DNA of 64,000 nt from Rhizobium leguminosarum (lineage in GTDB: Bacteria; Pseudomonadota; Alphaproteobacteria; Rhizobiales; Rhizobiaceae), in assembly GCF_004123835.1 (NCBI RefSeq), contig NZ_MZMU01000001.1, forward strand, positions 1 through 64,000. Reading direction: 5' to 3'. The notes beneath the pieces are model-generated. The model was not told the DNA's origin. It made no database searches and saw nothing but the letters and a program-made list of their open reading frames with translations. The position numbers and the translations under genes were made by a program. Below are positions 1 through 8,842 of this stretch, piece after piece. The number at the start of each line of letters is the position of its first letter. The first letter of the stretch is position 1.

Positions 1-1220
1 TCGCGGGGGCAGCGAGCGACAACTTCCACCTCGGCTCCGGCTCGGCGGCGATCGACAGCGGAACCGCTAAGTACGGCGTCGGGTCGGTCGATCTCGACGG
101 CCACGCTCGCGTCGTTGGAACTGTCGACATGGGTGCCTACGAATCGGGCTCCAGCTCGACACCGGGAACGCCAACCACGCCAACGCAACCGGGGACGCCA
201 ACCACGCCAACGCAACCGGGGACGCCAACCACGCCAACGCAACCGGAAACGCCGACCACGCCGACGAAGGTATTCAACGGCACCAACGGCAACGACATCC
301 TGCCACACACCGGTCAGTCCAACGGCGGCAACGAAACCTTCAAGGGTCTCGGCGGTAGTGACGTGTTGAAGGGCGGCGCCGGCGCGGACGTGCTCGACGG
401 CGGTAATGGTACCGACACGGCCAGCTATGCGGGCTCCGGGGCGGTCAACGTCAATTTGGCGACCAAGGCCGTATCGGGCGGGCAAGCCACCGGTGACAAG
501 ATCGTCAGCATTGAAAACTTGACTGGCTCCAGCTACAGCGACGTGCTGACCGGCGGCAATGGCGGCAGCAACGTTCTCAATGGCGGGGCTGGCGCGGACA
601 AACTCAGCGGCGGCGCCGGCGGGGACGTCATCAATGGTGGTGCCGACAACGACACTGCCGGCTATGCGAGCTCCGGCGCGGTCAACGTCAACTTGGCGAC
701 TGGGGCCGCAACGGGCGGCCATGCCGCCGGTGACAAGTTCGTCAGCATCGAAAACTTGACTGGCTCAAGCTACAACGACGTGCTGACCGGCAATAGCGGC
801 AGCAACGTTCTCAATGGCGGGGCTGGCGCGGACAAGCTGACCGGCGGGCTCGGCAACGACAAGCTGTTCGGAAAAGCCGGCGCAGACATGCTGACCGGCA
901 GCGGCGGCGGCGATACCTTCGTCTTCGATGTGAAGCCCAGCAATACGAGCGTCGACAAGATCCGGGATTTTTCCTCTGCGGCGGGCGACAAGCTGATGCT
1001 CGATCATTCGGTTTTCGACACGCTCAGCCTATCCAAATTTTCGGATGAGAATTTCGTTCTGGGAACGAAAGCGCTCGAGGCCGATGATAAGCTGATCTAC
1101 GATAAGGCCAGCGGCTATCTATCCTATGACGCGGATGGAAGTGCAGCGGGCGCGGCCGTCCATGTCGCGGATCTCGATAATTCCGCAGCACTTCACTTCA
1201 AAGATTTCCTGCTTGTCTAA
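1..1220 (+). CDS. Secreted beta-helix / RTX calcium-binding repeat protein (5' end missing)
   Basis: The reading frame is open from base 3, so the gene starts before the window. The first 45 or so residues end in DLDGHARVVGTVDMGAYES, the closing motif of right-handed beta-helix proteins of the choice-of-anchor Q type. Next comes a linker of 9-residue TPTTPTQPG repeats, then glycine/aspartate-rich RTX nonapeptides (for example GGAGADKLSGGAGGDVINGG), and a non-repetitive C-terminus of about 90 residues ending LHFKDFLLV. RTX proteins bind calcium and usually leave the cell through a type I secretion system using an uncleaved C-terminal signal; no such exporter is in the window. An RTX block of about 79 residues is duplicated (second copy begins near base 651, first near base 414). 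Its place beside polysaccharide genes suggests a surface adhesin or polysaccharide-acting protein; that role is inference. Confidence 0.85.
   Translation, partial: AGAASDNFHLGSGSAAIDSGTAKYGVGSVDLDGHARVVGTVDMGAYESGSSSTPGTPTTPTQPGTPTTPTQPGTPTTPTQPETPTTPTKVFNGTNGNDILPHTGQSNGGNETFKGLGGSDVLKGGAGADVLDGGNGTDTASYAGSGAVNVNLATKAVSGGQATGDKIVSIENLTGSSYSDVLTGGNGGSNVLNGGAGADKLSGGAGGDVINGGADNDTAGYASSGAVNVNLATGAATGGHAAGDKFVSIENLTGSSYNDVLTGNSGSNVLNGGAGADKLTGGLGNDKLFGKAGADMLTGSGGGDTFVFDVKPSNTSVDKIRDFSSAAGDKLMLDHSVFDTLSLSKFSDENFVLGTKALEADDKLIYDKASGYLSYDADGSAAGAAVHVADLDNSAALHFKDFLLV
165..266 (+). repeat. 27-bp in-frame tandem repeat coding the TPTTPTQPG linker
   Basis: Just under four copies of a 27-base unit, nearly identical at the DNA level, encode the Pro/Thr linker between the beta-helix part and the RTX part. 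The last copy diverges and carries Glu in place of Gly. Near-identity of the units indicates recent slippage expansion. Confidence 0.85.
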
Positions 1221-1227
1221 CCGGCTC

Positions 1228-1254
1228 GGCCCGTCGCCTTTCAGGCGGCGGGCC
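1228..1254 (+). terminator. Stem-loop after the RTX gene
   Basis: An 11-base stem (GGCCCGTCGCC paired with GGCGGCGGGCC, one G-T pair, loop TTTCA) starts 8 bases after the stop codon. No T tract follows, so intrinsic termination is plausible but not certain. Confidence 0.5.
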
Positions 1255-1369
1255 TACAGCGTCACGGGCAGTCATGTCTCCTCCTCTTGCCCGCACGAAA
1301 AACCCGGCCACATTCTCCGTTGAAGCCACTCAGGCCGCAACGGAGAAGCCTTTGCCCTGGATCGCCTAG

Positions 1370-1552
1370 ATTGCCCATTTCATCGCCGCGGCATTTCTGA
1401 CCAACGGCATTCCACATTTCGTCACCGGCAGGAAGTTCTGCATCCCCTTCGCGCAAGGGCCAAAGCTCGGCTCACCGACGGCGAATGTCGTCTGGGCCTG
1501 GGCGAATTTCCTCATCGCCTTCCCAAGCCGCTCGGGCAGATCTCGCCAGTGA
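1370..1552 (+). pseudogene. Remnant of a small conserved membrane protein
   Basis: An open stretch of 60 codons follows a TAG at 1367-1369 and has no usable start. It reads IAHFIAAAFLTNGIPHFVTG near its beginning and later contains SPTANVVWAWANFLI. I recall the NGIPHFV...SP..NV.W pattern from short conserved rhizobial membrane proteins of unknown function. The lack of a start, the stop directly before the conserved part and the unrelated end (SRSGRSRQ) suggest a decayed copy. The region between 1255 and 1597 holds nothing else that I can support. Confidence 0.45.
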
Positions 1553-1597
1553 CTACCGGAACGCCCCGGGAACACCGCTCGTCGTATCGCCCTTTCG

Positions 1598-3727
1598 TTA
1601 CTCGGGCGGCGCGACTACGCTTTCGGTGTCCGCCCCAGCCTTCTGAAGATCCTGTAAACTGCCAAATTCTCCCGAAGGCATGATCCCGGGATGTATTCGG
1701 AAGCTCTTGTCGTTCAAATTGCCGGTGTAGCGGTTATTCGCGAACTGCACGTATCCAGGCCCATGGTCAGGAGCGTAGACATAGGCTGCAAGCCCGTTGC
1801 TACTGCCGATCGACACGATATTGCTCTCGATACGATTGGGACGTGCCCATGGCGGACGCCAACCCCTGCCCGTACCGTCATCAACGCGAAAAGCCGCGCC
1901 CGATCCGTGCGTGATGACGTTTCCCGTCACCAAGTTGCTCCAGCCGCCGTTGATGCCGATCGCCGATACGTTGTCCGAAAGAGTATTTCCTTCGATGCGC
2001 ACCCCGCTGGCCTTGCCATCGGTGTAGATCGCCCAACTGATAGGGGTCGGCCATTCGTTGATATTTTCATATCCGGGAGGCCAAAACGTCCCATCGGCCC
2101 TGTTCATGAGTTGACCTGTCCCGGTGACCAGATTGTAGCGGATGCTGCTGTTCAGGAGGTCTGCCTGCTCGCCCATCAGCTTGATGGCACCGCCATCTGC
2201 CGTCTGCTGATTGGCATTGCGGATTTCGTTATGTTCGATGACTGCGTCGTGGACTGCGTCTTGTGCTCCCCACAGTGAGCCGCCGGCGATACCGAACTGC
2301 GCAGTATTCTCGACCAGGTTATGAGCGATCCTGATACTGTCGGTCGCCTGGAACCATATCCCCGCGGTTTCAAAGTAAACCCTTCCGATGTCATGAATAT
2401 GGTTCGACAGGATTATGGCACCGTCGGATTTGCCGAAGCTGCCATAGGTCGTGCCAACGTAAATCCCGTTGCCAGCCACATCTCCAATCACGTTGCCGGC
2501 AATCAAGACATCTTTGCTCTCGGAAACATGGATGCCGACGCCGACATTGTCGATGGAGTTGCCGAGCAGCCGAACACCGTCCGAGTGATCGAGCCGTATG
2601 GCCCCAAAGCTTCTGGTATCGGTACCGAACTTGCCGCTGCCCCGCGGATCCCCATCCCGAAACCGGAGCCCCGATACAACCATCCCGTCGGCTCCATCCA
2701 GCCTGAAGAAGGTCGGCAGGATGCCGGCCACAGCCGTAGAACTGGTTGGTAGTCCATCGGTCGGGATATAATCGAGTTGACCTTTGGTGCGGTCGTACCA
2801 CCACTCCCCGGGCGCATCGAGCAGTGCCGCCGCCCCGGTCAAAAAATAGCGGCTGCCTTCTGCGGTGAAGAAATAGCCGGTGCCTTGGGTATTTATCGCC
2901 CGGTTCGCGGTGTCGATTGAAACCACTGGGAGGGTGTCACTGCCCCACTGGCTGCCGGGGTGAAAACCACCGACGATGTGGGCGACAAGGCCTGCTGCAT
3001 TTTTTGAGATCGGAAGATCGCCGGCATGGAAACAAAAGCGCGTGTTACCATGCCATAGATCGTCGTCCTGCGTGCACTTAGCCGCGAAAAGCCATCCTTT
3101 GCGCGGGTCTCCATCGAGTGGAGCGTTGGGAAAGCGAGCCTGCGTCTGGCGCGCGCCGCTGACGAAAAGATCGCCCACATCCCGGCCCGCAGGCAGCTTC
3201 AGTGACGCCTTCCAGCGACCATCGGCCTGCGCCGTCCAATTGCGCACAATCGGGCCGCCGTGCAGAACCGGCGCCTCGTTGCATCTCGCCGCGATGATCA
3301 GGCCCGCATCGCGAGCATCGAAGACTATCGGTTCAGCGAGATAGTAATCCCCATTGCCCATTGCGATCGTATTCTGGCCGCCCTTCTGGCGCGCAGCATC
3401 CCGCGCTCTTTCAATACTGGCAAAAGGACCGTCTGTACGCCGAGAATTTGCTTTAGGAAGGTGCCCGCTCCAGGTGTCTTTGCCATCGGGAGAGACATAG
3501 AATACTGCCCGGGCCGCGGATACTCCGGTCAATATATTGCTCAGCGAAGTCCCCTTCAGCTTGTCCGAAAAGGTCGCCGGCGAGGCTTCCGCGCAGGTTG
3601 CCTCCCTGACCGCCGTCTGCAGCCTGTCGGGCGCATCTGCGTCCGGGCTCACCGAGGCCAGCTTGCTCGGCTGCGGAAAGAGCATCGCAAGCAAAATGCT
3701 CAAGATCGGTGCGAAGCGCAGCCTCAT
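1598..3727 (-). CDS. Exported right-handed parallel beta-helix protein (possible polysaccharide lyase/epimerase)
   Basis: A 709-residue protein with an N-terminal signal peptide (MRLRFAPILSILLAMLF...). The motif FYVSPDGKDTWSGHLP at about residue 76 is the usual opening of secreted beta-helix proteins. The middle and C-terminal parts carry repeated helix rungs such as GNSIDNVGVGIHVSESKDVL, IAGNVIGDVAGNGIYVG and NHIHDIGRVYFETAGIW, as in pectate lyase-, alginate epimerase- and NosD-like folds. It likely acts on a polysaccharide in the periplasm or outside. The start overlaps the end of the upstream polymerase gene by 4 bases (ATGA), so the two are translationally coupled. Substrate and exact activity cannot be read from the sequence. 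Confidence 0.8.
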   Translation of the reverse strand: MRLRFAPILSILLAMLFPQPSKLASVSPDADAPDRLQTAVREATCAEASPATFSDKLKGTSLSNILTGVSAARAVFYVSPDGKDTWSGHLPKANSRRTDGPFASIERARDAARQKGGQNTIAMGNGDYYLAEPIVFDARDAGLIIAARCNEAPVLHGGPIVRNWTAQADGRWKASLKLPAGRDVGDLFVSGARQTQARFPNAPLDGDPRKGWLFAAKCTQDDDLWHGNTRFCFHAGDLPISKNAAGLVAHIVGGFHPGSQWGSDTLPVVSIDTANRAINTQGTGYFFTAEGSRYFLTGAAALLDAPGEWWYDRTKGQLDYIPTDGLPTSSTAVAGILPTFFRLDGADGMVVSGLRFRDGDPRGSGKFGTDTRSFGAIRLDHSDGVRLLGNSIDNVGVGIHVSESKDVLIAGNVIGDVAGNGIYVGTTYGSFGKSDGAIILSNHIHDIGRVYFETAGIWFQATDSIRIAHNLVENTAQFGIAGGSLWGAQDAVHDAVIEHNEIRNANQQTADGGAIKLMGEQADLLNSSIRYNLVTGTGQLMNRADGTFWPPGYENINEWPTPISWAIYTDGKASGVRIEGNTLSDNVSAIGINGGWSNLVTGNVITHGSGAAFRVDDGTGRGWRPPWARPNRIESNIVSIGSSNGLAAYVYAPDHGPGYVQFANNRYTGNLNDKSFRIHPGIMPSGEFGSLQDLQKAGADTESVVAPPE

Positions 3728-5049
3728 GAGATTTGCAGCTCCGCCGTTGGGCTGCGGGCCGGTGCTCGCAGTTGCCGGCCGGGGGCCGTCGAAACAACAA
3801 CAGGCTTGTATAGAGAGAACATGATGATGGCCGTTGTGAACAGAATGAAGATCGCGTCATTCTGGATCAGGAAGATTGTCTCGGTCAGGTTCATCACCAA
3901 AATCACAACCGTGAAGACGTTCAACCAGAGCCAGCCATAACGCGGGTCCCCGCATTGGAGGGCCGCCCCTTGGCGGAGTGCCTGCAAAAGCATCAGAACG
4001 AACAAAGTCATTCCGCTTATTCCGAAGCTCAGCAGCGTATCGCGGAATCCATTATGGGCGTGGGGAGCCATCCATTGGATCTTTGACCAGATAATCCAGG
4101 CTTCGGGATTCGCCTCTGTCCAAAACGCTTGGTAGCCGAAGCCGAGCAGCAGATGATCGGCGATCTGACCATCGACCAACTCCCACAAGGGTACTCGGCC
4201 CGTCAAAGTGGCATCCTTGCCAAGCGCCTCAAGGAATGGGACCAGGAATTCGTGAAGCAAAAGGAGGATTCCCACGAACATTTGAACAAAAAACAGGATG
4301 AAGACGATGCGACCGATGCCACGGATCCGCTGCAACATGGAGTAGAACCCGATCAGGCAATATGCCGATACCGTTGCAATTGTCGCGGTCATCGATCCGG
4401 AAAGGAAGAGACAAGCCCCGCCCGCCATCAGCAAGATCAAAGCGCTTCGCCGCAAGCCTCGATTGCCGTCCATTATTACGGCTGTCGACACGAGTATCAT
4501 CATGCCGGCGTACCAACCAAGGCTGTTCTTGTGGATGAATATGCCGCGCACCGCGCTGTCCGTGGGCATGCGAGCGAGCCCCGGCGACACCACAAGAAGC
4601 AACAGGCTGAGGACGATACATGTTCCGAAGGTGGCAAATGCGATGAGAAGCAACTGCCTCGGCGTAAAGCGTATCGCCAACACATAAGCCAGAAGTACGG
4701 TGAAGAGCAGGCCGATGGCACGCCTGAAAGTCGTCGACGGGCCAACCGACCAGAAGACAGACACGAAGGGCATGGCGACCATCAGCGGGACAAACCAATT
4801 TCGCTTAAGCGCTGTGATGAATTGCGGAAAATTTCGTGCCAGCATCAGCAATGTAAACCCGTATACGGGTAAACAAAGCAGACGCAATATAGACTTGGCA
4901 TGACCGCTAAGGCCTCCGTCGGCATCCGCCAGCATGAGCGGGAAAAGCGCGCTTGTCTGAAGAAAAAGGCATAGGCCGGCGCCCCAGCACTCTATCGCTC
5001 GCCAACTGACAGTCGGCCCATTCGCTATTCTAAGCGTATACGCTCTCAT
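3724..5049 (-). CDS. O-antigen ligase family / polysaccharide polymerase membrane protein
   Basis: A 441-residue protein with about ten hydrophobic segments and a longer polar loop near residues 290-330 (GRVPLWELVDGQIADHLLLG). This Wzy_C-like signature, with a conserved Arg and Trp in GR.PLWE, is typical of O-antigen ligases and ExoQ-type polymerases. It would link oligosaccharide repeat units at the periplasmic side of the inner membrane. It is the first gene of a two-gene leftward unit with the beta-helix protein. Its partners (glycosyltransferases, Wzc-like kinase) lie divergently across a 0.6 kb gap. Ligase and polymerase cannot be told apart by sequence alone. Confidence 0.8.
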   Translation of the reverse strand: MRAYTLRIANGPTVSWRAIECWGAGLCLFLQTSALFPLMLADADGGLSGHAKSILRLLCLPVYGFTLLMLARNFPQFITALKRNWFVPLMVAMPFVSVFWSVGPSTTFRRAIGLLFTVLLAYVLAIRFTPRQLLLIAFATFGTCIVLSLLLLVVSPGLARMPTDSAVRGIFIHKNSLGWYAGMMILVSTAVIMDGNRGLRRSALILLMAGGACLFLSGSMTATIATVSAYCLIGFYSMLQRIRGIGRIVFILFFVQMFVGILLLLHEFLVPFLEALGKDATLTGRVPLWELVDGQIADHLLLGFGYQAFWTEANPEAWIIWSKIQWMAPHAHNGFRDTLLSFGISGMTLFVLMLLQALRQGAALQCGDPRYGWLWLNVFTVVILVMNLTETIFLIQNDAIFILFTTAIIMFSLYKPVVVSTAPGRQLRAPARSPTAELQIS

Positions 5050-5655
5050 TACCGGTCCCGACTTGCTTAGACGGAGAGGCTGTTGATCGCGGCAATTTGG
5101 AAAGACATGGGTCCCCTTTCATAGCTGCGCTGCCTGCCAACCAACAATCATCCCGCCACATCCCCAGTCAACCAACGCAAACGAAGGCAGGGCTAAGCCT
5201 AACGCGCATACCCACCATCCAAGGACGGTGTTTGGTTTAAGCTTACGGTCTACCCCTCCCCCAAAAGTTGGTGCTGGGGCCTACGACATTGCCCATAAGA
5301 GGAGATGTCACCCGTGACCAATCACCGGTAGCTTGACGATCAAAGCATACCGCGAAGCACGTCGCGCTGAGCCGCAGTTTCCGGTGAAGTGAGGCAATAA
5401 TTCTGGCGCAGCCGGCTGTTGGCAGGTGACGCTTAGAAGGGTTGGGATTGCAATGGTTCTGCGTCATGGTCCTGGTTTTGTACGTTATATAACGGGAGCG
5501 TCACGCGTTGCGGCGTTGTCGGCGGTGACCCTACCGGCTCAAGGCGAAATCCTGATCGAGCAGAACTCCTTCCATCAATTCGCGCTGCCAAACGCGGGAG
5601 CGTTCGCAACTCTGGCGCACCGACGTGTCGCCCAGCGACGCGCTTGAGGGGTGTC
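5050..5655. promoter_or_regulatory. Divergent control region of the polysaccharide cluster
   Basis: About 600 bases without a credible gene separate the leftward polymerase unit from the rightward glycosyltransferase operon. It must hold promoters for both. The only distinct element I see is a 12-base palindrome at 5483-5494, about 160 bases before the first glycosyltransferase. No known operator could be assigned. Confidence 0.5.
5483..5494. promoter_or_regulatory. 12-bp perfect palindrome upstream of the glycosyltransferase operon
   Basis: CGTTATATAACG is self-complementary and is an AT-rich island in GC-rich surroundings. It could be an operator or the melting region of a promoter; no matching regulator is known from the window. 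Confidence 0.3.
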
Positions 5656-6606
5656 ATGGAGCGGCCTACAATCAGCGTCCTTATCAATAACTACAACTAC
5701 GGTCGCTTCGTTGCCCGGGCAATTGACAGCGCCTTGAGCCAACAGGCGTCCAATGTCGAGATAATCGTCGTCGACGACGGCTCGAGCGACCAATCGCGCT
5801 CTGTTCTCGACGGCTATGACAAGCGGGTGACGGTGCTTTTCCAGGAGAACCAGGGACAGGCCGCCGCCATAAATGCTGCTGTGAAGTTAAGCAGTGGCGA
5901 CATCCTCTGTTTTCTCGATGCCGATGACTGGTGGGCGCCAGGCAAGCTGTCGGCAACAGCCGCTGCTTTCCACTCCAATCCTCAGGCATCGCTTGTTTAT
6001 CACCGACTTCAGCCAACGCAGACCGATGGCTCACCAGCCTTCAAGCCAATCCCTCGGACCTTGTGTTCAGGAAATTTGCCGCCACGGCTCGCCAGATCGG
6101 CTGGTTGGTGGCCCTTCCCGATGACATCAGCCGTCGCTGTAAGACGTAGCGCGTGGGATGCTGCAGGGGATATTCCCGAGCAGTTCCGCATGTCTGCCGA
6201 TGCCTGGCTCACAGGCATCTATCCATTTCTGGGGAGCGTTGTCGCCTTGTCGGATCCACTCGGGTTCTATCGGATTCACAGCAATAATTGGTATCGGCCA
6301 GTCGATGACGCCGCCATGCTGCGCAGGCGGATGGCCCATTGGCAAGCTACCGTTGAAGCGACGAACCGGTTTCTTTCCGCGCACGATCTGGCGGGAAGGC
6401 TGCGTCTGACTGATCACTATCCGTACCGGGTGGCCTCAGCCAGGCTGCAGGGCGCCGATACACGCACCCGGTTCAGCCTTGCTGTGGAAGGGCTCTTTTT
6501 CGCCGGAGAACCAAACTTGCTGAGGCGGACGCGTGATGCATTGCGCACAGCCTACGACTTGCCTCGACTTGGTCAGGATGTCGGCGTGTCGGAGTCAGCG
6601 GGATGA
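5656..6606 (+). CDS. Glycosyltransferase family 2
   Basis: A 316-residue GT-A fold enzyme. The N-terminus (MERPTISVLINNYNYGRFV) leads into DDGSSD at residues 40-45 and DADD at about 88-91, the nucleotide-sugar and metal-binding motifs of family 2. It should transfer a sugar to a lipid-linked oligosaccharide at the cytoplasmic face. The ATG at 5656 is preferred over a TTG at 5644 because GAGGGG at 5646-5651 lies at ribosome-binding distance from it and overlaps the TTG. It is the first gene of an operon in which each start overlaps the previous stop. Donor and acceptor are not predictable. Confidence 0.85.
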   Translation: MERPTISVLINNYNYGRFVARAIDSALSQQASNVEIIVVDDGSSDQSRSVLDGYDKRVTVLFQENQGQAAAINAAVKLSSGDILCFLDADDWWAPGKLSATAAAFHSNPQASLVYHRLQPTQTDGSPAFKPIPRTLCSGNLPPRLARSAGWWPFPMTSAVAVRRSAWDAAGDIPEQFRMSADAWLTGIYPFLGSVVALSDPLGFYRIHSNNWYRPVDDAAMLRRRMAHWQATVEATNRFLSAHDLAGRLRLTDHYPYRVASARLQGADTRTRFSLAVEGLFFAGEPNLLRRTRDALRTAYDLPRLGQDVGVSESAG

Positions 6607-7703
6607 AGGCGCTGCTGCTGGTTTCCGAACTGGAAGACTACACCATCTCCTTCGCCAGCGGCGTTGCGCGACATGCGCACGTCGTCCTAGCGGTTCCGCG
6701 CCGGCGCTACGCACACCTTGCTTCATGGATCGATCCGGCTGTCGATCTGCATCTCATGGACTGGCCAAGGCACCGCTCGCTCTCCAATCCCTGGTTCCTG
6801 CACCAACTCACACGTCTTATCCGGCAGGAGCGGCCGAACGTCATTCACCTTCTGAGCAACTCGACGCTCTGGTTGAACTTTGCCGCGCCGTTCTGGCGCC
6901 CGATCCCGATCGTGACCACCGTCCATGACGTGGAAGTGCATCCCGGCGATTCCGACACCCGCACGCTGCCAGCCTGGGCTCCTCAATTGATGGTGCGGCA
7001 ATCGGGTCATGTCGTCGTCCATGGCGAAGGGCTGAAACGAATGGTCCTCGAGCGATATTCAAAATCGCCTGATTGTGTCCATGTCCTGTCGCATCCCGCC
7101 ATTCATCGCTACGCGGAACTCGCTCGGCGGCACAAGATGGCGCGGCGCGGCGCAGATGGAACTTTGCGCGTTCTGCTTTTCGGACGGATTTTTGCTTACA
7201 AGGGATTGGAGCATCTGATCCGTGCCGAGGCGATGCTCAAGGACCTGCTCCCCAATCTACGCATCACGGTGGCAGGCCGCGGCGATGATCCGTGGATCTT
7301 CCAGCCCCTTATGGGGGACGCCGTCCGCTATGATATTCGCAACCGCTTTATCGAGGATATGGAGGTCGCCCAGCTCTTTCTGGATGCCGACATCGTTGTC
7401 CTTCCCTATACGGAAGCCTCTCAAAGCGGCGTCCTCAATCTTGCCGCGGCATTTGGCAAACCGGTTATCGTGACTGATGTCGGCGAATTGCGAGCCACCG
7501 TTCTGCCAAACGGACTGGGAATGGTGGTTCCACCCGGGGATGTGGAACAGCTCGCGATAGCCATACGGACACTGGCGGAAAACAGCGAGCTCAGAAGCAG
7601 CTTCGGGATCAACGCGCTCGCATGGGCTACAGGTCCGAATTCGCCTCAACAGGTCGGAGCACAGGCTGCGGCCGTTTATCGTAAGGTGGTCGGGGCATGC
7701 TAA
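6603..7703 (+). CDS. Glycosyltransferase family 4
   Basis: A 366-residue GT-B fold protein. GRIFAYKGLEHLI at about residue 194 and PYTEASQSGVLNLAAAFGKP at about 268 are the family 4 donor-site motifs; the Glu is in TEASQSG. The start ATG overlaps the preceding stop (ATGA at 6603-6606), which indicates translational coupling within the polysaccharide operon. It probably adds one sugar of the repeat unit; the sugar is unknown. Confidence 0.85.
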   Translation: MKALLLVSELEDYTISFASGVARHAHVVLAVPRRRYAHLASWIDPAVDLHLMDWPRHRSLSNPWFLHQLTRLIRQERPNVIHLLSNSTLWLNFAAPFWRPIPIVTTVHDVEVHPGDSDTRTLPAWAPQLMVRQSGHVVVHGEGLKRMVLERYSKSPDCVHVLSHPAIHRYAELARRHKMARRGADGTLRVLLFGRIFAYKGLEHLIRAEAMLKDLLPNLRITVAGRGDDPWIFQPLMGDAVRYDIRNRFIEDMEVAQLFLDADIVVLPYTEASQSGVLNLAAAFGKPVIVTDVGELRATVLPNGLGMVVPPGDVEQLAIAIRTLAENSELRSSFGINALAWATGPNSPQQVGAQAAAVYRKVVGAC

Positions 7704-8842
7704 TGAACGCGCTCACGGATGGGAATCGGGTAGCGACGCGGAACGCAGCAGCAACCGTCCGCCACTACGTCCCGGGTGGTTGCGAAAACGGTGGCGGAAT
7801 TGGCAGGCTCGTCGGCTATATATCGAACACGGCGAAGGAGGCCGGCGAAACACACCTCGTCACCGACACCAGAGGGCCTCGGTGGTCCTCTGTTGCGTCG
7901 CCTGTGCGCCTGCTCGGCGCCGTCTTGATGATGGCGAAGGACCGGATAATTGCTCCGACACGCATTCACCATATTCATGTCGCGGGTCGCGGCAGCACCG
8001 CAAGAAAACTGATCCTGACCGAGGCTGCCCGTCTCCTCGGATGCTCTCACATATTGCACCTGCACGACTACGACTACGCGAGCGACTTTGCCGCACGCTC
8101 GCCACGTCAACAGATGCTTGTACGCCGGATGTTCCAACATGCTGACCAGGTCGTGGCACTGGGCCAGCGCGACCGCATGACGCTAACGACGCTTCTCGGC
8201 GTGGAAGAGCGCCGCGTAGTCGTCATCCGCAATTGTGTTCCCGACCCCGGGCCGCGCAATGTTCATGTCGGCGAGATGCCGTTGATCATATTTCTCGGCC
8301 GGCTGAGCGAACGCAAAGGCGTTCAGGAGCTTCTGCTTGCCTTAAGTCATCCGATCATGAAAGAGCTCCGGTGGCGAGCCGTGCTGGCAGGCGACGGACC
8401 TGTGGAAGACTACCGGCGCCAGGCTGCCGCCATGGGACTTTCAGATCTGGTGAAAATGCCGGGCTGGCTTGGCGCCGACGAGGCCCAAGCCTTGTGTACA
8501 CGGGCAGATATCCTGGTCTTACCTTCGCATGCCGAGGGCTTGGCAATGGCTGTGGTCGAAGGGCTTGCCCATGGGCTCGCCGTCGTCACCACGCGCGTCG
8601 GCGCGCATGGCGAAGTCATCTCCGACGGTGAAACCGGCGTCTTCGTACCTGTCGGAGACAAGGATGCCCTGGCTGCGGCGCTGGCTAAGCTCGTCACCGA
8701 CCCGGAAGTCCGAAACTATCTGTCGGCCAAGGCCCGCGCTCATTATCTCAACAATTTCAGTATGAAGGCTTACATGCGATCGCTGGACAAACTCTACGAC
8801 GCGATCTCCGCGCAACCTCAAACAACGGCTGGTGAACGATGA
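7697..8842 (+). CDS. Glycosyltransferase family 4
   Basis: A 381-residue GT-B protein with FLGRLSERKGVQELLLAL in the second half and the donor-site segment PSHAEGLAMAVVEGLAHGLA followed by GETGVFVPVGD, both standard for family 4. The gene starts 7 bases inside the end of the preceding glycosyltransferase gene and ends 4 bases into the next. It is a second retaining glycosyltransferase of the same pathway; the linkage is unknown. Confidence 0.85.
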   Translation: MLMNALTDGNRVATRNAAATVRHYVPGGCENGGGIGRLVGYISNTAKEAGETHLVTDTRGPRWSSVASPVRLLGAVLMMAKDRIIAPTRIHHIHVAGRGSTARKLILTEAARLLGCSHILHLHDYDYASDFAARSPRQQMLVRRMFQHADQVVALGQRDRMTLTTLLGVEERRVVVIRNCVPDPGPRNVHVGEMPLIIFLGRLSERKGVQELLLALSHPIMKELRWRAVLAGDGPVEDYRRQAAAMGLSDLVKMPGWLGADEAQALCTRADILVLPSHAEGLAMAVVEGLAHGLAVVTTRVGAHGEVISDGETGVFVPVGDKDALAAALAKLVTDPEVRNYLSAKARAHYLNNFSMKAYMRSLDKLYDAISAQPQTTAGER

